Below, piece by piece: positions 24,086 through 32,729 of a DNA stretch of 64,000 nucleotides. How positions within the stretch are numbered: position 1 is the stretch's first letter; each line of letters begins with the position of its first letter. Under the pieces are notes generated by a model, which had not been told where the DNA came from, did not search any database, and was given only the letters and a program-made list of their open reading frames with translations. The stretch comes from an uncultured Bacteroidales bacterium (GTDB taxonomy: Bacteria; Bacteroidota; Bacteroidia; Bacteroidales; Bacteroidaceae): the NCBI GenBank assembly GCA_902779085.1, contig CACYZY010000004.1, positions 62,001 through 126,000 of the forward strand, read 5' to 3'. A program made the translations under genes and the position numbers.

Positions 24086-25150
24086 ATGATGGTTGAATAC
24101 TTGACTGATATAGTTGAAAGACTTACGACACAGGGGGATGCTTTGCTCATTTACCTCGTTGTTATCAACGTGGTCACTTTCTTCCTATTTAGTTTCGACA
24201 AGTGGAAAGCTAAGCAGTCGAAATGGAGGATTCCAGAAGCTACCCTACTGGGAATGGCAGTAATTGGCGGAAGTATCGGTGCATGGCTAGGAATGAAAGT
24301 GTGGCATCACAAGACCTTGCACAAGAAGTTCAGATATGGCGTACCACTTATTCTGGTTGCCCAGATAACTTTGTTCTTCCTCTGTGCTTGTGGGTCATCC
24401 TCAGTTGCCCAACGCTCTACGAAAAATACTGTCGAAGGAAAGGTGGCTGAGATTATTAAGCGTGACACTTTGCTCGTTGGCACAACAGGCGACTATCGCC
24501 CACTATCGTTTCGTGAAGATGACGGTTCTTATTGGGGCTTTGGCATAGAGATAGCTAAAGAGATAGCAAAAGAACTGGGCGTTGAAACGGCATTCGTCAA
24601 GACCACATGGCCTACCCTGACGGAAGACGTGTTGGCAGAGCCTCAGCTATTTGATCTCGCTATTGGAGGCATCACGATTACTGATGCACGAAAGGAAACA
24701 ATGCTGATGAGCGAGGGTTATTTGTCTAACGGGAAGACTATCCTATGCCGTGCATCGGATACAAACCGTTTTCAGTCTCTGGCCGACATAGATAAATCGG
24801 ATGTGCGTGTGATGGTGAATCCTGGGGGGCTGAACGAGCAATTTGCCAACGATAACCTTACGCATGCCACCATCATCGTTCACCAGAAGAACGAGGAAAT
24901 CCCTTCACTGGTGGCAGAAGGAGCAGCAGACGTAATGATAACGGAGGTGACAGAGGCTCCCTACTATGTGCAAACCGATGCCCGACTGGCTGCACCACTG
25001 ATGAGCAAGCCCTTCACTCATAGCGAGATTGGCGTACTAATGCAGAAGGGACAAGAGGATCTGTTGCAGGTGGTGAACAACGCCATTCAGCGGATGAAAG
25101 AAGACGGTACGCTTCGCCAACTGCTCGAGAAATACGGAATGATTCAATGA
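24086..25150 (+). CDS. Fusion of a DUF1294 membrane domain and a PheC-like / family-3 solute-binding domain
   Basis: A 354-residue single frame. Residues ~20-98 form a DUF1294 unit (FSFDKWKAKQSKWRIPEATLL, GGSIGAWLGMKVWHHKT). The last hydrophobic helix ends in LCAC (Cys102) followed by GSSS, a lipobox in an internal position. Residues ~125-354 form a type-3 periplasmic-binding fold whose motifs (GTTGDYRPLSF, GGITITDARKE, NPGGLNEQFA) resemble periplasmic cyclohexadienyl dehydratase PheC more than amino-acid-binding proteins. PheC makes phenylpyruvate from prephenate. Activity is inferred; ligand binding is the alternative. Confidence 0.78.
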   Translation: MMVEYLTDIVERLTTQGDALLIYLVVINVVTFFLFSFDKWKAKQSKWRIPEATLLGMAVIGGSIGAWLGMKVWHHKTLHKKFRYGVPLILVAQITLFFLCACGSSSVAQRSTKNTVEGKVAEIIKRDTLLVGTTGDYRPLSFREDDGSYWGFGIEIAKEIAKELGVETAFVKTTWPTLTEDVLAEPQLFDLAIGGITITDARKETMLMSEGYLSNGKTILCRASDTNRFQSLADIDKSDVRVMVNPGGLNEQFANDNLTHATIIVHQKNEEIPSLVAEGAADVMITEVTEAPYYVQTDARLAAPLMSKPFTHSEIGVLMQKGQEDLLQVVNNAIQRMKEDGTLRQLLEKYGMIQ

Positions 25151-25192
25151 AAGACCAAACTGCACGTAATTAAACTGAAAATCAAATCTATA

Positions 25193-26617
25193 CTATTTCA
25201 ATCGCTTCAGCAATTCCAACAATACTTGCCAGATGTCATCGATGGTTTTCATTTCCACACGCTCGCTGGCAGAATGGGGCTCTACGATGCGGGGACCTAT
25301 GCTGGCCATTTGGATTCCAGGATAGTGCTCCACAAAGAAACCAGCCTCAAGCACGAAGTGCATGGCCACCATGCGGGGACGCCAACCCAGTACGTCAAGG
25401 AAGGTATCGCTGGTAAGCTGCAGGAAGGGCGAGTGCTGGTCTTCCTGCCAAGCTGGTGCCGACATAATGGTTTCAGAGGCTGCACCAACGGAAGCGAAAT
25501 TAGCAGCAATATCCTTGCTGAGCTGCTCCATCACAGCATCGATAAAACTACGTGTATGGGTGGACACAAAGAGATGGTCGGGCTCTGTCACGATGCGCCC
25601 GATATTATTGGATGTCTCTACGGTATCTTGCATTACTTCACTCATTTTCACTACCCCTTGCGGTGTCTTTGCCAAAGCACAAAGTAATGCATCAACAGTA
25701 TCTTTAGTAATGACTTTATCCTGAGGGTCGCAAGATTGGATAGTACAATGCAAATTGGCATCAGCAGGATATTCATGTCGTATCCATTTGTTGATATACT
25801 TTTCCTGTTCAACGACAGCTTCAGTAGTAGGTACACAGATGGTGAGGTTGGCCGTAGAGGCGATAGAGGCGTTGGCCTCTCCTACCTGTATGTTGGCAAT
25901 GCGGTAGTCGCATGCTTTACCGATAGCCTCTAGGAGAGCCTTAACGGCAACGACGGCACTGCAACGTCCTTTATTGATGTCAACGCCTGAATGTCCACCC
26001 AATCCACCTTCAAAACGGATACTATACCAAGCATATTGACCTATTGGTGGTTGTTCCAGCTGCATAGGCAGACGATGAAACTGCAAGCAGGCTCCTGCAG
26101 CACCTGTCGTGATGGTGTCATAATCTTCAGAATCGAGGTTAATGACCTTACGTCCGTGCAGGAAATCTTTTGAGAGTTGAGCAGCACCCGACATACCATC
26201 CTCCTCGTTGGTGGTAGTAATCACTTCTAAGGCAGGATGTGCAATGCTGTCGCTTTCCAGTACGGCGAGCGCCATAGACAGACCAATACCGTTGTCGGCT
26301 CCCAATGATGTGCCTCGAGCTTTCATCCATCCATCCTCAACGTATGCCACGATGGGGTCGTTGAGGGGATCAGACATTCCCACACATACCATATCCATGT
26401 GGTTCAGCAGCACAATGGGCTCAGCAGCCTCATAGCCCGGAGTAGCTGGTTTGCGAATGACAACACAGTTTTCTGCATCGCGTTCATAGTCTAATTGCAG
26501 ACGCTGTGCAAACTGACAAAGATAGTCGGCCACACGCTCCTCATGATGTGAAGGACGTGGTATCTGGTTAAGCTCACTGAAAATGCTTAATACACGTTCG
26601 GAAGTGATTTTAGTCAT
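25193..26617 (-). CDS. pepD: Aminoacyl-histidine dipeptidase
   Basis: A 474-residue M20C metallopeptidase that cleaves Xaa-His dipeptides such as carnosine in the cytosol. Metal-site segments are readable: LLNHMDMV, TSLGADNGIGLSMALAV and TTTNEEDGMSGA in the N-terminal half, GGHSGVDINKGR at the lid junction and the C-terminal EPHSASERVEMKT. Length fits the family. It is transcribed alone from a TATCTTTG element at 26643-26650 (minus). Confidence 0.94.
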   Translation of the reverse strand: MTKITSERVLSIFSELNQIPRPSHHEERVADYLCQFAQRLQLDYERDAENCVVIRKPATPGYEAAEPIVLLNHMDMVCVGMSDPLNDPIVAYVEDGWMKARGTSLGADNGIGLSMALAVLESDSIAHPALEVITTTNEEDGMSGAAQLSKDFLHGRKVINLDSEDYDTITTGAAGACLQFHRLPMQLEQPPIGQYAWYSIRFEGGLGGHSGVDINKGRCSAVVAVKALLEAIGKACDYRIANIQVGEANASIASTANLTICVPTTEAVVEQEKYINKWIRHEYPADANLHCTIQSCDPQDKVITKDTVDALLCALAKTPQGVVKMSEVMQDTVETSNNIGRIVTEPDHLFVSTHTRSFIDAVMEQLSKDIAANFASVGAASETIMSAPAWQEDQHSPFLQLTSDTFLDVLGWRPRMVAMHFVLEAGFFVEHYPGIQMASIGPRIVEPHSASERVEMKTIDDIWQVLLELLKRLK

Positions 26618-26695
26618 ACCTGAAATAGTTAATTGATTGATGCAAAGATAGTGTTTTTTTCGTTTTGAGAAAAAATGATTCGTTATTAACTATAT

Positions 26696-26733
26696 AAGAC
26701 TTGATGGATTTGTAAGAAAAGTTTATCTTTGTA
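26696..26733 (+). promoter_or_regulatory. Promoter block copy 1 (identical 38 bp to 30064-30101)
   Basis: Contains TTG at 26701-26703 and TATCTTTG at 26724-26731 with 20-nt spacing. The full 38 bp, including sequence upstream of and between the elements, is identical to the block upstream of the MBL gene. Confidence 0.8.
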
Positions 26734-26759
26734 GAAATATGTATCAAAAGTATTATATT

Positions 26760-29700
26760 ATGTTAGTCAAAAAACTAGTTGCAGCAACTGTTGTATTACT
26801 ATCAGCTATCTCCTGTACTCCCCAAAACTCTATTGAAGAGTTGCAGAATGGTTGGGAGAATCCTCCTCAGAGCGCCCGTAATCGAGTGTGGTGGCACTGG
26901 ATGAATGGTAACATCACCAAAGATGGCATCCAGAAGGACTTGCAATGGATGAAAGATACCCGCCAAGGTGGCGTGCATAACTTTGATGCTGCGTTGGGCA
27001 CCCCCACCATCGTAGATAAGCGACTCATCTACATGGATGAAGGATGGAAAGATGCTTTTGCCTATGCCGTAAAAGTAGCCGACTCGTTGGGATTAGAGTT
27101 TACTGTGGCATCTGCTCCTGGATGGAGCTCTACTGGTGGTCCGTGGGTTAGTGAAAAGGATGCGATGAAAAAACTAGTGTGGAGCGAAACTTTCGCTTCG
27201 GGCACTATAGATATGACTCTTCCAGAACCTCCACATACGACAGGAGCTTTCCAAGATGGAGCCCCTGCAGGACGAGGATCGGCTGGAACCAACTATGAGT
27301 ATTATGAAGATATAGCTGTTATTGCTGTCAAACAACCAGCAGACCGTCAGACTATTGCTACCTTGGGTGCCAAAGTAACAGCAAGTGGAGGAAACTTTAC
27401 ACTAGAGCAACTCACCAATGGTAGTATCTCTGATGCTGTAATGTTGCCCCGCGACGACAAAAAAGGCTTTGCTTGGATTCAATACGAATTTCCAACACCT
27501 GTCACCATCAAGTCACTGAAGATGGTGGGCGCTAGTGGTGGCTTTGGTGGCGGAGCAGCCACTACACAGTTGGAAGCCAGTGATGATGGCAAGTCTTTCA
27601 AACCTGTATGCGACATTCGTGGTGGCAATGTGGCCCAAGTAACAATGTCTGTGCCTGTTACAACATCCAAGTATTTCCGTGTGAAAGTGGCCAATCCGCG
27701 TGCTGCTGGTGGTGGTTTCTTTGGCATGGGCGGAGGACCATCAACTCCTCCTGCAGGCACCATGATTGCCGAGCTCGAACTATATCCATATTCAAGGGTA
27801 CACCGTTTTGAGGACAAGGCAGCTTTCTCATCAGCATCCAATATGAGCAACACACCTACTCCATCGGTTAATGGCGAAGTATTCCCAACTGCTGACGATG
27901 TTGTGGATGTAACTGCATATTATAAGAATGGTAAACTCTCTTGGAACGCTCCTGAAGGCAACTGGAAAATTATTCGCTACGGATGGTCACTTACAGGCAA
28001 ACAGAACCACCCTGCCCCACTCGAAGCAACAGGTCTGGAGGTGGACAAATTAGACCCTGAAGCATGGACAAGGTATTTCCATACTTATTTAGATATGTAT
28101 AAGGATGCCTCAGGCGGACTGATAGGACAACAAGGTGTGCAATATGTGCTTACCGACAGTTATGAGGCTGAATGTGAGACATGGACTCCAGCTATGTTTA
28201 ATGAATTCCAGACACGCAGGGGATATGATCTCAAGAAATGGTTGCCTGTGTTGTCTGGCGAGATTATCGGTTCACCACAGCAGAGCGATGCCTTTCTCTT
28301 CGATTGGCGTATCACCATTGGCGAACTCATTGCTGACAACTATACCCTGCTTTCCAAAATCGCCAAAGAGGATTATGGCATGAAGGGACGCTATACAGAA
28401 AGTCATGAGGGTGGCCGTGCCTACGTGGGCGACGGTATGGATCTGAAGGCTACAGCCGAAGTACCAATGAGTGCAATGTGGGTAACTGCCCCTTGGGTGC
28501 CAGTAGGACCTGATGGGCAACCTGATATGAGTGTGTATGATGCTGATGATAAGGAGTCGGCTTCTGTAGCTCATATATACGGACAGAACATAGCTGCAGC
28601 TGAGTCAATGACTGCTCCTGGTGGAGGAGGAAAATCATATTCATACCATCCGGGAAACCTCAAGTACGTAGCTGACCGTGAGCTATCCAACGGTATCAAT
28701 CGCTTTGTCATCCACGAGAGTGCCCACCAGCCAGACGATGTGCATGTACCTGGTATGTCATTAGGTGGCATTGGACAATGGTTCAACCGTCATGACAGTT
28801 GGGCTCCTATGGCTGGCATCTGGGCAGATTATATGTCACGCAGCTGCTTTATGTTGCAGGCAGGCAAGAATGTCGCCGACATACTTTATTATTATGGTGA
28901 GGATGCCAACGTTACTTCTGTCTTCCAACGTGCCCCATCAATACCTTTGGGATATCAGTGGGATTATCTGAATCCTGATGGTCTGCTGAATCACATTTCA
29001 TATAATAAAGGCCAACTGGTATCAACTGGTGGGACAAGTTATAAAGTGATTTGGATGGACCGTAACATGGAGGTAATGTCTGTTCCTGTTCTCAAGAAAA
29101 TAGCATCACTCGTTCAGGCTGGTGCATGGATTGGTGGTACTCGTCCTACAAGACCTGCATCGCTAACCGATGATGCCACTGAGTTTGCATCTCTTGTAGC
29201 TGATATATGGGACAGTGGACGCAAGAATGTGGTGGAGACCAAAGAACTGGCTGACTTGCTCAAAGCAGCTGGCATTGCTGAAGATATAAATATTCCTGAA
29301 GGCTATAAGTTCTTACACCGTACTTTGAAAGGTGCTGAGATCTATTGGGTAAACAAACCTGCTAAAGATTATCAGACTGTTACACTCTCCTTCCGTGTGA
29401 GTGGACTGAAGCCCATGTTGTGGCATCCTGACAATGGATTGCAGGAAGAGGTGTCTTATGCTCAGAACAATGGACGCACAGAGGTAACACTCAACCTTGT
29501 TCCAGATGATGCTGTTTTTGTGGTATTCTCTGGCAAGGCAGAGAAAGATTACAAAATGCCTGTTGCAGAGAGAAAGAATGAATTAGCGCTGGAAGGTACA
29601 TGGACCGTTAAATTCCAAGAAAAACGTGGTGCTCCTGATTCGGCAGAGTTTACGTCTTTGGACAGTTACACAGAATCATCAGACCAAGGTATTAAATATT

Positions 29701-30041
29701 TCTCAGGAATTGCCTCATATAATAATAGTTTTGAAGCACAGCCAGGAGAAAAGACAGTGCTCGACTTGGGTCGTGTTGCCGATTTGGCAGAAGTATATGT
29801 GAATGGCGAATACTGTGGCGCTGCATGGAAAGAACCATATCTGGTAGATATCACTAAAGCCATTAAGCAAGGGAACAACACTCTTGAGGTAAAGGTAGCG
29901 AACGTTTGGGTCAATCGCCTTATTGGTGACGAGCAACCTGGTGCTACACGCATCGGTTGGACAGACGCCCAAGGATTCAACGGTCAGGAGCCCTTGCTCC
30001 CTGCTGGTCTGCTGGGTCCTGTAAAAGTGATTAATTATTGA
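26760..30041 (+). CDS. GH106-like alpha-L-rhamnosidase lipoprotein
   Basis: A 1093-residue surface or periplasmic glycoside hydrolase with lipobox SAISC (Cys19). WWHWMNGNITKDGIQKDLQWMKDTRQGGVHNFD near the mature N-terminus is typical of GH106 rhamnosidases; the central part contains a carbohydrate-binding insertion rich in glycine (~residues 240-340) and the catalytic (alpha/beta)8 region with SYEAECETW and FVIHESAHQP. The C-terminus is a jelly-roll (LDLGRVADLAEVYVNGEY). The likely substrates are rhamnogalacturonan or plant rhamnosides. Start 26760 is chosen for the signal peptide; ATG 26739 is possible. Confidence 0.87.
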   Translation: MLVKKLVAATVVLLSAISCTPQNSIEELQNGWENPPQSARNRVWWHWMNGNITKDGIQKDLQWMKDTRQGGVHNFDAALGTPTIVDKRLIYMDEGWKDAFAYAVKVADSLGLEFTVASAPGWSSTGGPWVSEKDAMKKLVWSETFASGTIDMTLPEPPHTTGAFQDGAPAGRGSAGTNYEYYEDIAVIAVKQPADRQTIATLGAKVTASGGNFTLEQLTNGSISDAVMLPRDDKKGFAWIQYEFPTPVTIKSLKMVGASGGFGGGAATTQLEASDDGKSFKPVCDIRGGNVAQVTMSVPVTTSKYFRVKVANPRAAGGGFFGMGGGPSTPPAGTMIAELELYPYSRVHRFEDKAAFSSASNMSNTPTPSVNGEVFPTADDVVDVTAYYKNGKLSWNAPEGNWKIIRYGWSLTGKQNHPAPLEATGLEVDKLDPEAWTRYFHTYLDMYKDASGGLIGQQGVQYVLTDSYEAECETWTPAMFNEFQTRRGYDLKKWLPVLSGEIIGSPQQSDAFLFDWRITIGELIADNYTLLSKIAKEDYGMKGRYTESHEGGRAYVGDGMDLKATAEVPMSAMWVTAPWVPVGPDGQPDMSVYDADDKESASVAHIYGQNIAAAESMTAPGGGGKSYSYHPGNLKYVADRELSNGINRFVIHESAHQPDDVHVPGMSLGGIGQWFNRHDSWAPMAGIWADYMSRSCFMLQAGKNVADILYYYGEDANVTSVFQRAPSIPLGYQWDYLNPDGLLNHISYNKGQLVSTGGTSYKVIWMDRNMEVMSVPVLKKIASLVQAGAWIGGTRPTRPASLTDDATEFASLVADIWDSGRKNVVETKELADLLKAAGIAEDINIPEGYKFLHRTLKGAEIYWVNKPAKDYQTVTLSFRVSGLKPMLWHPDNGLQEEVSYAQNNGRTEVTLNLVPDDAVFVVFSGKAEKDYKMPVAERKNELALEGTWTVKFQEKRGAPDSAEFTSLDSYTESSDQGIKYFSGIASYNNSFEAQPGEKTVLDLGRVADLAEVYVNGEYCGAAWKEPYLVDITKAIKQGNNTLEVKVANVWVNRLIGDEQPGATRIGWTDAQGFNGQEPLLPAGLLGPVKVINY

Positions 30042-30063
30042 AACTAAATGCGAAGGGGCAATA

Positions 30064-30101
30064 AAGACTTGATGGATTTGTAAGAAAAGTTTATCTTTGT
30101 A
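30064..30101 (+). promoter_or_regulatory. Promoter block copy 2 (identical 38 bp to 26696-26733)
   Basis: Same TTG-N20-TATCTTTG promoter (-7 element at 30092-30099) as copy 1, located 22 bp after the GH106 stop and 45 bp before the MBL-hydrolase start. Indicates co-regulation of the two halves of the locus. Confidence 0.8.
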
Positions 30102-30145
30102 AAGTTATAATTATTGCAAAAGAAATGAAACTAAAATATTGAAAT

Positions 30146-31063
30146 ATGAATACAGGAAGAAGAAATGTACTGAAGATGATGGGCATGGGAGCTGTAGGAT
30201 TGGCTTTCTCACCCTTTGTAAAAGCTTCTGACGTATTGGATGAAGCCACCATGAGCAAGCTGACCGACTCTCCACAGAACCCACAAGGAATGCCACAGCC
30301 AAAATATAACGAGCCTGTGGTTTATGAAGGTCCAGATGTGATTATCCGTCGCATTGACGAACACACTTGGGAGGGCAATGGTCACCTGATGGCTAATGAG
30401 ACCATCTATATCATTGAAGGTAATGACCGCACCATCTTACTGGATGCCGGTACTAAGATTGACGGGTTGAAGAAGATTGTGGAGGGCATCACAAAGAAAC
30501 CTATTACTTTGATTGCCACGCATGTTCACCCAGACCATACCGGCAGTGCCATACACGATTTTGATGAAATCTGGATCAATGCTGGCGACGAGGTAAATGT
30601 ACCTCAGTTTATGGCCGGCTATAAAGGCAAGGTGAACTTCTTGGAAGACGGACAAGTATTCGACTTGGGTGGCCGTCGTATAGAAGTAATATTCACCCCT
30701 GGTCATACCCCTGGCAGTGCCACCTTCTTTGAGATGGATGGCAGGAAATGGGGCTATAGCGGCGATGCCTTTGGTTCAGGCAACCTGTTGCTTACTACCA
30801 ACTTCTCTACCCTTTTGGCCACCACTACTCGCATCGAGAGTTATATGAAACGCCACAATATCGAGAAGATGTATCCTGGTCACTATATGGGCAGTAACCC
30901 AGAGACGCAACAACGTATTAGTGACCTGAAGAAGATGTCTGAAGAAATGATCAACGGCACGCGGCAAGGCAACGTGTCAGACCAAGGCATGATGGGACTC
31001 AACGGTCGCATCCGCGACTTTGGCGTGAATATCAGCTATCGTTATCCTGATGGAGTAAAGTAA
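30146..31063 (+). CDS. Exported MBL-fold metallo-hydrolase
   Basis: A 305-residue metallo-beta-lactamase-fold protein. HVHPDHTG (His126, His128, Asp130, His131) is the zinc motif and GHTPGSATFF holds the next His; GHYMG supplies the last. The N-terminus GRRNVLKMMGMGAVGLAFSPF looks like a twin-arginine-type signal. The substrate is unknown. It is the first gene of a transcript with a carboxylesterase and a GH78 enzyme, so it may hydrolyse a lactone or ester released from plant glycosides. Confidence 0.84.
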   Translation: MNTGRRNVLKMMGMGAVGLAFSPFVKASDVLDEATMSKLTDSPQNPQGMPQPKYNEPVVYEGPDVIIRRIDEHTWEGNGHLMANETIYIIEGNDRTILLDAGTKIDGLKKIVEGITKKPITLIATHVHPDHTGSAIHDFDEIWINAGDEVNVPQFMAGYKGKVNFLEDGQVFDLGGRRIEVIFTPGHTPGSATFFEMDGRKWGYSGDAFGSGNLLLTTNFSTLLATTTRIESYMKRHNIEKMYPGHYMGSNPETQQRISDLKKMSEEMINGTRQGNVSDQGMMGLNGRIRDFGVNISYRYPDGVK

Positions 31064-31082
31064 AATTGAATAGAAACTTATT

Positions 31083-32711
31083 ATGAAAAAGATACTTACT
31101 ACCGCATGCATGGCATTGATGGTCATGAGTTTGAATGCCCAGTTGCTGCATACTACTGTGGCACAAGGTGAAGTGGAAGGTGTTGAACAAAATGGATTGG
31201 CTCATTATAAGGGCATTCCTTTCGCTACTCCTCCTGTGGGCGACCTGCGTTGGAAGGCTCCTCTGCCTGCTCAGAAATGGCAGGGTGTTTACAAGGCAGA
31301 TTCTTTTAAGGACAAACCTTATCAGCAGAGTCAGGGTCCTGCACGTCCTGGACAACCTGGTGTCAGTGAGGATTGTCTCTATCTGAATGTGCTTACTCCT
31401 GCCAAGAAAGCTGGCGAAGGATTGCCTGTACTAGTGTGGATTCACGGAGGTGGGTTCAACACAGGAGCTTCGTGGGAGAACAACGGTGAGAAGTTTGCAC
31501 AAGCAGGCATCGTCTATGCTGCTATCACCTATCGTACCAACGTGTTTGGATTCCTCTCATTGCCAGAACTGAGTCAGGAGAGTCAGAAAGAGAACGGGCG
31601 TGCTATCAGTGGCAACTACGGACTAATGGACCAGATTATGGCGCTTCAGTGGATTCATGACAACATTGCTGCTTTTGGTGGAGATCCTGAGAAAGTGACC
31701 ATCATGGGTGAGAGTGCTGGTGCTATCTCTGTGGCTATGCTCTGCCAAAGCCCATTGGCTAAAGGTCTGTTCCGTGGAGCTATCTCCGAGAGTGGCGGCA
31801 ACATGGCGCCAGAGGATAATGTGCGCATCGACAACAACTCCATCCGCAACATGGCAGGTAGTGAGAAATATGGCAAAGATTTTATCAACCGCATCGGGAT
31901 GGGTAAACTAAGACTGAAAGACCTGCGTAAGGTGGATCCTGAGAAGTTCATGGGTGACCCTATCGCCTTTGGGGCTGGAGGCGCGTTGTGGCCAGTGTAT
32001 GACGGCTATGTATTGAAGGGCGACCCCTATCCTATTTACCAACAGGGCGACTATAACGATGTGAACATCTTGATGGGTACCAACAGTGATGAGGGTTCTA
32101 TGTTTACTGGTTTCCTGGGCGGTTTCAAGCCTGAGCAGTATGAGCAGGAGATGAAGGAAAGCTTCCCTGATGCTGGTTGGCAGCAGAAATTCCGTGAGAT
32201 GTATCCTGGCAAGACCGACCAAGAGGCTTTTGATGCTCACAGTGACATTTTCCGTGAGGCAGCTTTTGCATGGCCTACCTATGCGTGGGGTAATCTGCAG
32301 AGCAAGAACACAGCTGATGGTAAAGGCAAAGGTAAGGTATATATGTTCTTCTTCAATCATGCCAAGCAGAACTTCTTCCGCAGAGGTGATCAGGGTGGAC
32401 GCGAATACCTAACCATGCATGCCGGTGAACTGGGTCTGACCTTCGGACAACTGGGTGGATTCGGTGGTCCTGCCAGTCCTTCTGACGAGGCATTGTCTCG
32501 TTTGGTGATGCAATATTGGATTAATTTTATCAAAACAGGAGATCCCAATGGTGGTTATCTGCCTTTGTGGCCTGTATATGCCGAGGGCACTGAATGTGTG
32601 ATGAACTTCCGAGACGGTGCTTTCCTCACTGGTATTCATAACCTGCCTCAGTTGCAACTTTGGGAGGAATATATGAAGTGGAGACGCGAGCATAAAACGC
32701 CATTGAATTAA
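31083..32711 (+). CDS. Type-B carboxylesterase
   Basis: A 542-residue exported esterase (signal peptide ending SLNAQ). EDCLYLNVLTP, the oxyanion motif HGGGFNTG and the nucleophile elbow GESAGA (Ser211) are the carboxylesterase type-B signatures; acid residue region GTNSDEGSMF and a C-terminal His complete the triad. It starts 19 nt after the MBL gene and ends 18 nt before the GH78 gene. It probably removes acetyl or phenolic acyl groups from plant material so that the rhamnosidases can act. Confidence 0.9.
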   Translation: MKKILTTACMALMVMSLNAQLLHTTVAQGEVEGVEQNGLAHYKGIPFATPPVGDLRWKAPLPAQKWQGVYKADSFKDKPYQQSQGPARPGQPGVSEDCLYLNVLTPAKKAGEGLPVLVWIHGGGFNTGASWENNGEKFAQAGIVYAAITYRTNVFGFLSLPELSQESQKENGRAISGNYGLMDQIMALQWIHDNIAAFGGDPEKVTIMGESAGAISVAMLCQSPLAKGLFRGAISESGGNMAPEDNVRIDNNSIRNMAGSEKYGKDFINRIGMGKLRLKDLRKVDPEKFMGDPIAFGAGGALWPVYDGYVLKGDPYPIYQQGDYNDVNILMGTNSDEGSMFTGFLGGFKPEQYEQEMKESFPDAGWQQKFREMYPGKTDQEAFDAHSDIFREAAFAWPTYAWGNLQSKNTADGKGKGKVYMFFFNHAKQNFFRRGDQGGREYLTMHAGELGLTFGQLGGFGGPASPSDEALSRLVMQYWINFIKTGDPNGGYLPLWPVYAEGTECVMNFRDGAFLTGIHNLPQLQLWEEYMKWRREHKTPLN

Positions 32712-32729
32712 GAAAATGATAATTATAAT

